64,000 bases of DNA from Thamnidium elegans (taxonomy: Eukaryota > Mucoromycota > Mucoromycetes > Mucorales > Mucoraceae). Every line of letters begins with the position of its first letter. The first letter of the stretch is position 1. The translations under genes and the position numbers were made by a program. The stretch is taken from contig JAIXMG010000003.1 in NCBI GenBank assembly GCA_025201345.1, forward strand, positions 744,001 to 808,000, read 5' to 3'. Under the pieces are notes generated by a model that had not been told where the DNA came from, did not search any database, and saw nothing but the letters and a program-made list of their open reading frames with translations. This document shows, one piece after another, positions 1 to 12,364 of the stretch.

Positions 1-715
1 AAGCGGCATTGACTAGAGGAAATATATTTTTTAGTATCAATAGGTATATGCACCTAAATTAACTTACTAAGTGGAGTATGACCCATTTTACTTCTAACAT
101 CTACTTTTGCCTTTCGATCTACTAAAAGCCGGACAATTCTAAAGTAACCTCTAGAACAAGCGTTATGAAGAGCAGTCCAACCATCTTTATCCTTTTGATG
201 AATATTGGCATCAGTATCTAATAGATACTCTACTACGTGATAATGTCCATTATAAGCAGCTTTTAACAAAGCAGTCTGTAATAATAATAACAGTAATAAT
301 AAATATAAACGCGTACAAAATAACGACCAAGAAATATTATTACCTCTCCTTCTTTATCAGTGGAATCAACTCTCACTGCATACTCTTCTACAAGACAAGT
401 AATTATTTTTAAGTGACCTCTAGAAGCAGCAAAGTGTAAGCAAGTAAGACCGGTTGCAGGATGAGGATCATTAACAGCCTTTAACTGATCAGGCACCATT
501 TGTAAAAACTGCTTTAATAAAGCTAAATTGCCAGATAAAGCCACAGATCTCAACGTCTTGTGTTCTTTTGACCTGTGTTGCTTTAAAGAAGGTGAAGAGA
601 TGACTGGTATAGGATTTACATGAGGTAACTTGATGTACTTATTATGAGAGTAACCATAATAAGTATGAGATTCACCAGGTACAGCAGGTGTACAAAAGTC
701 TAAAACTGCTGCCAT
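1..715 (-). CDS. Ankyrin-repeat protein, 5' part (runs off the left edge)
   Basis: Ankyrin repeats mediate protein-protein binding; no enzymatic domain is visible in the part seen. Translation starts at the ATG at 715. Exon 1 (715-344) encodes a low-complexity N-terminus and two repeats (a TCLHFAASRGHLKII helix pair is clear). Exon 2 (275-68) carries two more typical repeats (TALLKAAYNGHYHVVEYLL and WTALHNACSRGYFRIVRLL). A second intron (67-13) ends in TAG at the very edge, and exon 3 begins with Ile-Asn-Ala-Ala, the normal continuation of a TPLI-NAA ankyrin helix. Both junctions keep phase. The C-terminal part lies outside the window, so any further domain is unknown. It is divergently arranged with the next gene, another ankyrin protein. 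Confidence 0.85.
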
Positions 716-1423
716 TATTTTTTACTTTATTTTTTTGTATGATGAAAGAAAGGGACAACAACAACAACAAAAAAAAAGGGGAAAAAAAAAGAGTCTTTGT
801 TGTGTGTGTAACCAAGACTGAGTGCACCTCATTGACACCATATTTGGAATGTAGCGAGGTGTTGTCAATCTCATTGTTATAAAAAATTGGGGGGTTTTCT
901 TATGCGCAACAAAAAAAAGGGAGTGATGAAAAGGAGGGAAAAGAAAGAAAGAAAGAAAAAGCATGTGTATATACACCGTGAATAAATGTGTAACGGGTTC
1001 CCTTTAAATCGTTTACTAATACTTAGAAATACAATAATTACGCTGCCAAAAAGAAGCTCGTGTTGTTTAAAAGTTCTCTATCAGTGCAATAATGATTTGC
1101 AGCAGAGGCAAAAAAAAAAAAAAAAAAAAAAGTAATCCCTGCGATATTTGATATGCCTAGATCTTTTCTTTGTATCTTTTTGTAGGCGTACAGCACCTGC
1201 TGATACTACTTCTAGTAAATACAAGGGGCTTAGAGCAACTAACAATTGACGTGTCTAAACAGTTCTTCCCGCAAAAAAAAAGAAGGGGGCAGATAGAAAA
1301 ACACATGGCGAAATTCGACTCCTCCGTATTATTTGAACTAGCGCCAAAAGAAAAGGTGCACATATAAAAAAAACTAAAGTTTTCTTGTTCTTCTTTTTTT
1401 TTCTAAACAATTATACTTTTATA
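716..1423. other. Intergenic region between two divergent ankyrin genes
   Basis: About 700 bp between two divergent start codons, so it should hold both promoters. It contains several purine runs and a long A tract near 1110-1131. No further coding or RNA gene was recognised. Confidence 0.5.
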
Positions 1424-1930
1424 ATGACTAATGATATTACTACAGCTGACGAAGGGGAAAATCTTAGAAAGCAATATGAGAATATGTCGTATAATGAAAT
1501 GTCTTTAAAGCTTGCAGAGAATTATAAGCAGCTTCAAGAGTTACTTGGTAATAGAATTAGTATTCCAACAACAGAAGAATCGAGTGATTATGAAGAAGAA
1601 GATGATGAGGAAGAAGAAGAAGAAGTAGATATAGAACAGCAACAAAAAGAAGAAAAAACCAAATTATTTTTAAAGAGTGTTTCTAGTGGAGATGTAGAAA
1701 AAGTAAAATACTACCTTGAACAAGAAATTGATGATATTGATATTAATGGTAAAGACGAAGATGGTACCACGCCTTTGATCTACGCTGCATGTTTTGGAAA
1801 ATTCGAAATATCTCAGTTATTATTATCTGCTGGTGCAAACATTGATAATCAAGACGGACGTAAGGAGCCTTTTTATTTTTTTCCCCTTTTTTAGTTTTAT
1901 TTTTTATTTTTTCTCTCCTTTTGTGTATTG

Positions 1931-1970
<40 letters not shown>

Positions 1971-3917
1971 GATGGTTGGTCTGCTTTAATGTGGGCAACA
2001 ACAAATAATCATGAGAAACTAGTTAAATTATTACTTGAAAACGGTGCTTCTTCTCAAACTAAATCAGCAAAAGGTAGAACTGTATTAGATTTTGTTAAAA
2101 ATGATACACATAAAATTGCTGATATGGTAATTGCTTCGTCTATATCAAATCGTGATAGTATTTCATCTACATCCAGTATCATGGGTTTTACTGCTGCAGG
2201 TAGTAATTCTTCAACTTCTTCTAATGCTGGTGATAACGATCGTTATTATCAATACTCAACTGAAGAAAATTATGAATCCTTTATAAATCATGATAGTGAA
2301 TCCAGACCTAAATTAATTGAAGAATATTTACTAAGCACTAATAATAATAACAACGAACAAGAAAGTGATAGCGATGACTATAGTGAAAACGATAACGATA
2401 GTGAAGAAGAAGATATTAAATCGTTTGATTGGGATAAATGTATGCCAGATCAGATGTTTGTTTTTGGTGCAGATAATCTCCCTTACATTCTTGATACAGT
2501 CATTTCAAAACTTACTTTACCTATTCGTAATGTACAAGAAATATTTTTACCTGCCAATGTAGTATTTCTTAGTGCTAGGTTTGCTCATTATTATTCTAGT
2601 GCTGAATTAGCAGAAGATGTCATGGAAGGCGCTTTACATAGAATTAGTTTAGCCATCAAGGTAATATATAATAATATAATATATATGTTTTTAACTAATA
2701 TTAATAATATAACATTTTAGAGTAACACTCAGAATGTGCATATTTTATCTTATTGGATGACAAATATCACTAGATTATTATATTATCTTAAAAAAGATGT
2801 TCAACTTGTTGTGGCAACAGCTGAATACCAATTGAGATTATCCGAGTTAATATCAGAAACCTATAACCATATTGTAAATGATACAGGTAAACGTATCACG
2901 CAAATATTAGAACCTAGTATGTTGGAACATGATCCTATTTCTGGTATGATGGAAGAAGTAAATTTTGTTGATGATTGGCAAAGATTCTTTAGAAGAAGTA
3001 ATAGTAAAAGTGAAGATATGCAACGTACGAATAGTAGTCAATTGTCGTCATCACAAAGTATTAATTCAATTATAGTCATGTCACCAAAATCAATTATTCA
3101 ATTATTTTCTTCTACTTATTACGTATTACAATCATATGAAGTTCATTCAACTATTATTATTCAAGCTATTGCCCAATTCCTTCACTTATTATCTTGTGAG
3201 TTATTTAATCAAATATTATCAAAAAGAAAATACTTGTGTAGATCAAAAGCTATTCAAATTCGAATGAATTTATCTGTTATTGAAGAATGGATTAGAAATA
3301 ATAATTTACCAGCTAGTTTAATATCTTACCTTAATCCATCAATTCAACTCGTTCAATTATTACAGTGTATTTCTCAATTAGATACTGTATCAAGCTTTCA
3401 ATCTACAATCAAATTATTTGATTCAATCAATTCTCTTCAAATAAGACGTTGTGTTATTAATTATCGATACGAAACAAATGAACCTAGATTACCTGAAGAA
3501 ATCGAAAAACTTGTTCAACAAACATTTGATGAAACAATAAGATTAAAGCAAGCAAGACAATCAAGATCATTTGAAAGAAGGCGTAGAAGTGGTCCTCCTT
3601 TATTAAATAATCAACAATCTCAATCACTAAGAAGATCTTTATCAAATCGTGCTGAAAGTAATATCACTCAAATTATGGGTTCCATCTTATTATCTCGTTC
3701 TTCAATCAATATTACGGATGAAAAGCCTTTAACTTTACCTACTGATCAAGATGAAGAAGTAGAAGATAAAGAAATTAATGAAACAAAAGATGCTAGATTT
3801 ATGCTACCTTTTTTCGTACCAACAACTACTCAATTATCTGTCACAAAAGATGAATTTTTACTGATTCCTGTTATACCTGAAAATTGGATGGATAAGCTTG
3901 ATCATAGTGAAAAATAA
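1424..3917 (+). CDS. Ankyrin repeat and DIL (dilute) domain protein
   Basis: Three exons (1424-1859, 1972-2660, 2721-3917) give about 773 residues. Order: an acidic stretch (residues about 55-75, nearly all Glu/Asp), two or more ankyrin repeats (GTTPLIYAACFGKFEISQLL, then GWSALMWATTNNHEKLVKLL, split by intron 1), a Ser/Asn/Asp-rich linker, and a C-terminal DIL domain. The DIL domain is recognisable from the segment around SNTQNVHILSYWMTNITRLL and from later helices (PKSIIQLFSSTYYVLQSYEV). DIL domains are best known from the cargo-binding tail of class V myosins; fungi also have non-myosin ankyrin+DIL proteins, and this fits them. No motor domain is present. The start was chosen at 1424 because the upstream in-frame Met follows a poly-Phe translation of a T tract. 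The gene converges on PRKRIP1 with 76 bp between stops. Confidence 0.85.
1929..1970. repeat. (ATT)n microsatellite in intron 1
   Basis: About 14 ATT units make up the 3' part of the first intron of the ankyrin/DIL gene and supply the TTATTAG acceptor. Copy number is likely variable between strains. Confidence 0.85.
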
Positions 3918-3993
3918 CCTTTATGCTCTTATTTCTTATTTATACCCTATGTTTTATATGTATCTATTTATTATTTTATGCCCGTATGACTTC

Positions 3994-4137
3994 TTATTCT
4001 TTATTATCTTTTTTATCTTCATCTGCTTTCTTCTTATTACGCTTTTGACGTTTTGCTCTTTTCTTTGCCGTACGTTCTTCATCTACCTCGCGTAAACGTG
4101 CTAATTTCTCACTATATTCTCTTTCCTCTTTTTCCTA

Positions 4138-4179
<42 letters not shown>

Positions 4180-4560
4180 ATTAAAATTAAAATTATTATT
4201 ACTTATTCTATACAAACCTTAAGTTCTTGATCGTCCATATTCTTCATTCTAGCATACTCACGTCTTCTTTGAGCTCTATACACATGGAAATCACCACTAC
4301 CTGCACCAGCACTTGACCCTACAATATATTATTATTATTTTGTATTCAACTGACATGCATATTTCTTTCTTCATTTTACCAGAAACATTGCGAATGAAAT
4401 CTTTAGGGGCTTGAATCGTATTCTTTTCTTTAGGAGGTTCTGGAATAAATACGGGTTTATCTATCTTTTCAAATAATTTCTCTAATTTCTCTTGTTGCAA
4501 CTCTAAAGGTGTTAGAATATGTCGATTCTTTTTAGCCGTTTCTACTTGTTCACTCGACAT
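3994..4560 (-). CDS. PRKRIP1: PRKRIP1 homologue (spliceosome-associated protein)
   Basis: Three exons (4560-4380, 4318-4218, 4134-3994) encode about 140 residues. The family signature is clear: [20 protein letters not shown] followed by [20 protein letters not shown] and a long basic helix ([20 protein letters not shown]). PRKRIP1 is a nuclear RNA-binding protein found in catalytic spliceosome complexes, where its long helix contacts U2 snRNP. Length and the three-part layout match the family. Intron 1 interrupts the glycine-rich motif and intron 2 is mostly ATT repeats. Both junctions preserve phase (G|GG and AAG|GAA). Confident assignment from the conserved Gly/Ser box plus basic tail. Confidence 0.9.
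4138..4178. repeat. (ATT)n microsatellite in PRKRIP1 intron 2
   Basis: A run of about 13 ATT units occupying half of the second intron. A second ATT array in a neighbouring gene's intron lies at 1929-1970. Confidence 0.85.
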
Positions 4561-5289
4561 TTTTTATATATAGAAGGAAAAAGAATAAAGGGAAAAAAAA
4601 AAAACTTATCCAAAACCACAAGTTTGTTAAAACGCCGACGTTTTTTTTTTTTGTTGTTGTTATATTTTGATGCGGGGGGGAGAGGATCGTGATATTCTCT
4701 TAATTAGTTAGAACAAGAATAACATTATATATTATCACTATTTCTGTTGTCATACGTGTATAGTTTATAAGAAGCAAACCTTGATATACTAATACTGACG
4801 ATACATTAGGGGATTTCTCTCTCTCTCTTAAATTCTGGGAGTATACTTTTAGCCAATAATAACTGTTTTTTTTCAAGTGTTACTGTGTCAAGCAAATGTG
4901 GCAACTATAGCTTATTTTCTCCGTCAACGGCAACGATATAAAAGTCTTTTATATATATGTGTATATATATTAAATCAAAAAGAAAAAGAAGAGCTCAAGT
5001 TCCATCATCAGGCAAAAAAGTCTGAGCAGAAACTATTAGTTTATTTTATATTTACTAGAATCGCTCAAGGAAAAGCGTCAGAAAATCGAATGCCGTTGAA
5101 TACTCCTTTGTAGTCACGATCTTTATTTCCCTTTAATTATTTATCAAGTAAAAAGAAAATTACGTTCGAACCATGTAGGGTAAACTTTTTTCGAACCACA
5201 GGTTTCCCAATCTAAAATGAAAAATACGATTGATGTATAATACACATTATATATATATATATGTAAGTGATGTCCTTAAAATCATTAAT
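4561..5289. other. Intergenic region upstream of PRKRIP1
   Basis: About 730 bp of AT-rich DNA between the PRKRIP1 start and the stop of the amine oxidase gene. Two copies of TTCGAACCA lie near 5163 and 5191. No gene seen. Confidence 0.4.
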
Positions 5290-7554
5290 TTATTTAGAGC
5301 AACAACTTTCATTTTTTTCTGCGTTCGTAAGAACCGATTGATTGATCGATGCATTGGTAGGTTCAATATCGAGAGCAGGATTACGCAAGAAAAAATTACT
5401 TGGCTTCATAGTAAAACCACAATACTCTACTGGCATAATAGGAAAATCTTCTGCTCGAGGTAAATGTGTAATACCAAACGTATACCATACAACAATATCT
5501 TTTTGTTCTATATCTTGAACTTTACTATTAGACCAAACTTCAAGCGTATCTTTACCACTAGATTGATTACAATAATCTCCTCCTGCAAACATTTGATTTT
5601 CATCGTATGGGGTGACCCATAAGGTTTTTTTAAGAAACCCTGCTCGTTCAGCTATTACATATATATACATTGAAAGAGAGGAAAAAGTGGTTAAAATTAT
5701 AACATAATCCCTTCTTCTTTTTTTTCTTTCTGCCTTACCAACAAGTGAATCGTGTTTAGCATAAAGGGGTGCTAAATGACTGGAAGAAATCTTCCATCCA
5801 ACCGGTACTTGAGCATAAGGGTGAATCTTGTCTTGATTCACAATCTTCCAAAACCTGGAAGTATCGTAATTAGAATTTGCTTGACCCTGTAATGTATCCT
5901 TAAGAATTGTATGTTCCGCCGTAAAACCATTACCATTCATGTTCTTAATACTACCAGTAGGATATTCCAAAGAAAGAACATCTACTTGTTGAACAGAATT
6001 GTTTAAACCATCAATCATGGGGTCAATACGCATAGTAAAAAAATGTTGATGGTATTGTGCGTTCACTTGAGGAGCTACCATAGTACCAAAACCTCCTGGG
6101 GTTTCGTCTTCGGCTAAAACACTTGTACTAAGTATACCCGTGGCCTTAACTTCGTATTCAAATGTACCATCTTGATAAAAGTAGTAATATACGCCATAAT
6201 CATAATTTGCGGCTAAAAATGTGCATTAACAAAGGGTAAATATACGTTACCAAAAAAAAAAAAAAAACTTACCAGTAACAATTTGGGAAATTACCAATCT
6301 TCTCGATCTTACACTATATGAAAGATTGTTACGGTAATCGGTATGTTTCATCAGTATACCATAGTCTTCTTCGTGTAAACAAATGGCATTATCAACACGG
6401 TAAGGCTTTCCTTCGTGGTCATTAAAATCAGCATCAAAATAATAAATGGAACCGACACAATCACAACCCAAAGTCAAGTTATTAGCGCAACGACCAAAAC
6501 CATATTCACCAACGTCAAAGGCTTGTTTACGGTTGTAAGGGGAAGAAGGGTCTGCATATGGTACAACCATCTCCGAAATAGCAATTCGGTAGAACAAGGG
6601 CCGTCTTTCATCTCCATCTCGATAATTTACGTTTCGAATAACAATACCTTCACGATGATTCATAGAAATATGCATATTCCATTTTTGCCAATTTATTTCA
6701 TTTCCCTCTACTGTAAATGATACACCTTCTGGTTGTTGAATAATAATGGGTTTAATATCTTGACGGTAGTCTTGCTTATCCATAAATTTAGGTAAGAAAT
6801 TATGGTTTTGTTGAGGAATACTGGCACGCGTAAATTTTGAACTCCTTGGCTGAGTACGTTCAATAGTAAGGACTTCCAACTTGTTAACATCTAAAATAAA
6901 TAGGTTAGGTTGGATTCAGAGGGGGGGGGGGTGCGGTTTGAAAAAAAAAGCTTTTACTTTACCTACGATAGCCACAAAATCTAAAGGATGAGCATACTGA
7001 TTATCTTCTTCACTAGTACGCATATACAAGAGCGCGTTCATTATCCGTATATCTCTTCCAGGGTAATCATTATGTCTAGCAACGGACCACGGATCCGCGA
7101 AAACTTGAGACATATCAGTGATTCCTAACTCTAAACACTCAAGACGAACTTTTTCATCTGTAGTGACTAAATTATTGACAGCCAACATTTCTTCCAATGT
7201 AAAAATAGCTTGTACATCGGGAACATACTTCCATGACTTTACCAACCCAGAAGTTAACGAAACAATACCTTCAAAAAATTTCATTGTCTCCTTTTCCAAA
7301 ACAAGTACAAAGGCTTCTCTTTCTATACTTGCAACACGAGGTTCCGAGTTATCCCAACCAAGAAAAGACACCATATGTTTTTTGTTGGGCTCTTTGAGCG
7401 TAATCGTGTTAAAGATATAGTCATTGGATATATCGTGTTTGCGAACGATTGAGGCGACACGGATAATTTCATCACCTGTAAGTTGGTCAAAAGGATGGAT
7501 AGGTTGGTCATTTAGAAATGAGCTATTGTCCTTTGAGAAAGTAGAAAGAGTCAT
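5290..7554 (-). CDS. Copper amine oxidase (primary-amine oxidase)
   Basis: Oxidises primary amines to aldehyde, H2O2 and ammonia using copper and a topaquinone cofactor made from one of its own tyrosines. Four exons (7554-6963, 6890-6273, 6212-5739, 5651-5290) give about 681 residues, a normal length. The cofactor site T-A-A-N-Y-D-Y lies across intron 2/exon 3; the Tyr after Asn is the topaquinone precursor. The catalytic base is in AFDVGEYGFG. Copper ligands are visible as YHQHFF and the later His in FGITHLPRAEDFPIMPVE. Fungal enzymes of this type are usually peroxisomal, but the C-terminus here is Cys-Cys-Ser-Lys and lacks a standard SKL-type signal, so location is uncertain. All residues needed for activity appear intact. 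Confidence 0.95.
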
Positions 7555-9407
7555 TTTTTTTCTGATAGTATATAGCGCTAGAAGATGGCGTTTTTATTTT
7601 CAAAATAATGGAGGATTAATAAATACAGCATATTTATATAAACTGAGTTTTATGTAACTAGACTTTTATTATTATTATTATTTATTGGCTGATCTTTTGT
7701 TATTGCATAAATGCTTCTTGTACTCGGATATCGCTTCATTGACGATTAGATTGTAACCTTGGTTACTATAATTGTATTTTATTTACGGGTAGTGTTTATC
7801 AAATAATAAATACTTTTCATTGATACGGCTAACCGAAATTTTATGCAAGGAATTTTTTCCTGGGACAAAACAAAAAAGCCAGGTTCTCCAAGATTAGTAA
7901 TTTCAAGCCAAAAATACTACAAATAGTTCTAATATTTATTTTATTGAAACATACTTTACATACTAACTTTTATCCTTCCCATGCTATAACTATCTAAATG
8001 AATAATTTAATAAAGATAAAAACAGTCGTACTCCTTTTTGCGCTACCAAGTGGGAATCTTTAGCTGGTGTAATAAAAAGATAATCTTGGCAAAAATAAAA
8101 AATAAACAACAATTGCAGTCATCTGACGTTTTTCCCACTGATTAGTCGGTAGATATTTGATTTACATCAGCGAGAAGAAAAAAAAATATACTATACAAGC
8201 TTTTGTAAGAAAATAATATTGCTGCGTGGCAGTTAAAGCGAGCAATGCAAATGAATTGAGGTATAAGGTTTTTTGTACAGGCTTATAATGCTCTTTTTGC
8301 ATATAGAAACAGTGTTTAAATTGTATGGTTTGTAACCGAAGAGTTGCCGAGTAAGTGCTCACATGTGGTTACAGTTAAGATAAATTAATAGCAACAACTT
8401 TATCAAAAAAGTTTGTTATCGCGATAGTTAAAAGGAATTACAGACAATTCAAGCTGAACGTTCTGCAAAGGTATAATAAAAGGATAAAATTGATCACCAA
8501 AGATATACACAGTAGCTAAAGCCTTTGAAAGAAGATAAGATAAAACCTATTTTCATAAGCGACAGATTAAACCGCCTAAAAAAATATGCAGCATCCAAAG
8601 GTCAATTGAAGGTCATAAAACCTATATAATCCAGCTCTGCCGTAAATTTCATGCTTTTATTCTAATGCGGGCAAATATCATGCTCAAAAAATAAGGATGG
8701 TAATACAAACTATTCATTTTCGATCCATTGTTGCTAACAAGCCTTTTTTTTTTATTTTTAGGAATTTCTTGGTAAAGCATCTAAATTCTAGACAACCTTT
8801 CTCTTTGACATTTAAGATGGTAAGAACTGTGATAGAAGCATGTAAAGGGGTCCTCTTGATTCAAACAAAAATTGCACAATTCAAAAAAAAAAAAAAAATC
8901 ACTATAGAAACAAATTTTTTTTTTTGAAGATCGATTTATACTAAAGTAGATCACAAATTCATAGCACAAATTCATAGCACAAATGACAAAAAGGAGATGA
9001 AAAAAAAAGCAGTTAAGAATGATGTAAGCAGATTTCTCTTTTTATAATATGTAACGTATCCGTTTACCCTGAATGTTTAAATGTTGCTGAAATAGAACTT
9101 GAGTGTATACAATTCAAGAGCTGTTCCACAGTAAAAAAAAATCTGTATGTATACAACATTTAAATGTTTGTATTAAAGTAGCCGTATGCAGAGAGGCGAC
9201 ATAAAGTATATTAAAAAATACATTTGAGAATAGGGTTATGAAAAAAAAAAAAAAAGTGCAAGTGTTTTTTTTGGCGGTTTTTTTTGGGGGAATATAATAA
9301 AATGGTAAAAAGGTATATATAATATATTTTTTTGTTAGTTGAGCATTAAGGAAAAAAAAAAAGGACATTTTCCCATGTATAACCTCCTTGATTAAAATCG
9401 AATGATA
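7555..9407. other. 1.85 kb without a recognised gene
   Basis: AT-rich sequence with homopolymer runs and a short direct repeat of GCACAAATTCATA near 8950-8985. Short open frames here are low-complexity and have no recognisable domain. No RNA gene was recognised. Confidence 0.4.
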
Positions 9408-10868
9408 TTAAATTAGTCCAGCTCTTTGATTCCTCTCCAATTCTTCTTGATAACTATTTCCTCTATTCATCAAAATGGGCAGCCTTGGAAATGAGGAATA
9501 AGAAGGTGGTGAATAAGTTGGGAAGCCTTCCCTACGTCTTTGTGGATTTGGTATAGGCATTGATTGATTCGATAAGACTTGTTGTATCAACGGTGTATTA
9601 TCATCTACCTCATCTTCGTCAGAAGATGGAATAGGTTCGATAATGGAGGGTATACTAATATGCGTTGATCCGTAATGGCTCATCGCTGGTGATAATAAAT
9701 GGCTAGTTTCACCTGTCCTTCCTCTTTCCAATAATAAGGATCCAGCCTCATAACCATAAGCAGGTGGAGGTGCTAATGTGCCTTGAACTGGCGCCAATCC
9801 CCACTTCTTTACATTGGCTTCTACAAACACGAAACCTACGCAAATAATAATAAAATATATTTAATTGCTTGATCTCTTTTTTTTTTTTTTTTTTTTTTTC
9901 TTCTTTCTTTTTTCCCACTGTACCCATTTGGCCCAAGTTAACATGAACCTGACAAGGTCCATTAGCTCCAATAGTAGGGAACAAATTATATCTTAAACCA
10001 AAACACGCTTCATCCAATTTTCTTCCGTTTCGTGTGAAAAATATAGTGCCTGTACGATGACGATAGCCGACACCAATCACATCTCCTTCTTCATAAGTAA
10101 ATCCATAAGGTCTACCAGCAAAAGGATTATTAAAATGTTTATTTCCTGTATTACTAAAATATCCCACTGAATGTCTATTCCAACCTAATTTTTTTTTAGT
10201 AGTAGTAAGTAACCATGAATAATATATATATAAAAAAAAGTTTTTTTTCTGGTCTGTAGTTACCAGGTAATCTCCAATAGGGGTACGGTTTCGTAGCAAC
10301 ACCTACAGATACTGTCGTTGTCATTGGCTTTTCAAACATTTTAGCTTCCCAATAATACACTTCTTGATTTCTAGGTAAAGGTAAGTTTGTCTGCACACAG
10401 GATTCACCAGACACAAACTGTATCTCTGTTCTAGCAGATACAAAGCTCTGTGTCTCCATATCCCATTCAAACTCAAACGCAGCAACTCCCTTTTCTTGAA
10501 TACTGACATATTGGGATAAAGTAATATCGGTGGGTACACTTTCTGGAGGGTGTCTTTGTTGAAAAGCTTATAAAACAAAACAAAAAAGATGAGTACAAAG
10601 AGAAGTATATATATATATAAAAACTAGGGCCAAAAAAAAAAAATATTTTACCTTTTGCTTGTTCATAACTTAATCGAGCATCTGGCGAAAGACTAGCCAT
10701 CATGGCGGGTGTTTCAATAATCGATTCTTCATATATAGAGTCTTCCCCAGTATAAAATAATCGTTCTCCGCTAGCTTTAGTAAAGCATAATAATACGACC
10801 ATAACGAAAAGGAAAACAACAACTCCAACAAGTAATATCCAAGTATAGTTGGAATTGGTATCGTCCAT
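9408..10868 (-). CDS. SSH4: Ssh4/Ear1-like SPRY-domain Rsp5 adaptor
   Basis: Four exons (10868-10652, 10566-10264, 10184-9924, 9835-9408) give about 402 residues. A single N-terminal membrane segment (residues about 10-28, WILLVGVVVFLFVMVVLLCF) is followed by a linker, a SPRY domain (from EVYYWEAKMFEKP through VGYRHRTGTIFFTRNGRKLD to PCQVHVNLGQMGFVFVEANV), and a proline-rich tail. The tail has two PPxY motifs, PPAY and PPSY. This is the architecture of yeast Ssh4 and Ear1, vacuolar/endosomal membrane adaptors whose PPxY motifs bind WW domains of the HECT ligase Rsp5 and which direct membrane cargo into the multivesicular-body pathway. Yeast paralogues cannot be told apart here, so the symbol names the family. 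The cytosolic SPRY and tail are inferred to face Rsp5. Confidence 0.88.
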
Positions 10869-10957
10869 TTCTGAAAAAAAAAAGATATATATATGTGCAA
10901 AGGGAAGAAAAAGCTCTTAAAAAAAATTATTTATTTATTTTGTTTTTTTTTCTGGTG

Positions 10958-12364
10958 CTACAAAGAATCAGCCTGATCAACAGCTTCTTGTGGTTTATCT
11001 TTATAGTATACAAAATGACCTTGTAAACTAGCAGTACTAATGTCTCTGCCTCTTGTCTTTTCAACAAACTTATCAGCTAAAGCCTCGTCATCATAGAATC
11101 GAAGGAACATCTTTTTGATTTGATAGTCTGTTGCATTACCAAGGTATTCCTTTAAATCAACTCTTCCAGGTCTAATTAATGCTGGATCTAATTTTTCTAC
11201 ATGGTTTGTTGTTAAAAAGATGATTCTTTCTTCAGCAGATGCAACGCCGTCTAATGAATTTAAAAGACCACTAAATGTAATCATTGATTGGTAACCTTGG
11301 TTATCTGATTGACTTCTCTTGGTAAATGCTGCATCAATATCTTCTAAAAGCATAATACTACGTTCAGGTACATTACTTAACAAATGATTTAACCGATCAT
11401 CTGTAAGTCCTCGTTCAGACAAGTTCAGGATACAGATATTATATTCCAATTCACCCTATTTTTTTTTATAAAGAAAGAAAAGAAAAGATTCGCTTCATAA
11501 GTTTCTATAAGACTCTCTCATATGACAATAATTAATAAAACTTACGGCCAACGCTTGAATAAAACTACTTTTGCCTGATCCAGGTGGACCGTATAAAAGA
11601 TATCCTCTTCTATAAGGAATACCTCTCTCATTATACCATTTACCGTTACCAATAAATGCTTTTACATCATTAACAATACGATCTGTAATACCCTTATCTA
11701 AAATAACAGAATCCAATAAACGTCTCTTTCTAGGCATACCAAATGGTCTCCACTCAGGTCCATAAGAAGTATAAAGTACAGTCTTTCCTTCTTGTTTTTT
11801 GAGTGCCATTTCTTGAGCTTCATGCAACAACTGTTTAAAAACCTCTCTATCTCTACTTAATGTGGTAATGGTGATAGTCTCCCAAGGTGAACCTGTAGTC
11901 AAATCCATCATTTTACCATCTCTTTGACGTTGTACTTGCATCCAAATATTTCTATACTTGAAATAATGTGTACCTGGTCCAGGCACAAGCCCAAATTTTG
12001 TACTGACGCTACCATTATCATGTTGTTTAAATGAAGTCTCGACAGCTAAATGGTTTACTTGTCTCTTTGGTGCATTGTGAGACATCCATTGTAAAAACCA
12101 AAGGTATGACTTGTCCTTGGAAGGAATCTCTAAAGTTACCAATAACTTTCTTCGTAAAACACTGGTACCTATTGTTGTACCTTTTTTAAATAGTGAAAGT
12201 GCTGCTCCAACAGCTATTAACCCAAAACCAGCTGAAAATAAAGGGTTTGAGGTAACGTTACTGAAAAGACCTTGTTTTTCAGGTGTATCCAAGCTAGGTG
12301 TATCGTTAAGCGATGTATCTTTCATAGCAGACGTTTGCTGTGTTAAACTTCCTAACAAGGCCAT
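10958..12364 (-). CDS. BCS1: Mitochondrial chaperone BCS1 (AAA ATPase)
   Basis: Two exons (12364-11546 and 11455-10958) encode about 438 residues. Bcs1 sits in the mitochondrial inner membrane and translocates the folded Rieske iron-sulfur protein for assembly into respiratory complex III. The N-terminus has a membrane segment ([16 protein letters not shown]) followed by the basic Bcs1-type import region and the Bcs1-specific domain ([14 protein letters not shown] segment, [19 protein letters not shown] region). The AAA module has Walker [10 protein letters not shown], Walker [12 protein letters not shown], sensor FLTTNH and the arginine region [14 protein letters not shown]. The intron falls just after Walker A, in phase 0. 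Length is typical (yeast 456). Confident call. Confidence 0.95.

Noticed and set aside
5163..5200. TTCGAACCA pair as tRNA T-loops
   Set aside because: Two copies lie 28 bp apart without tRNA stems around either; kept only as a note.
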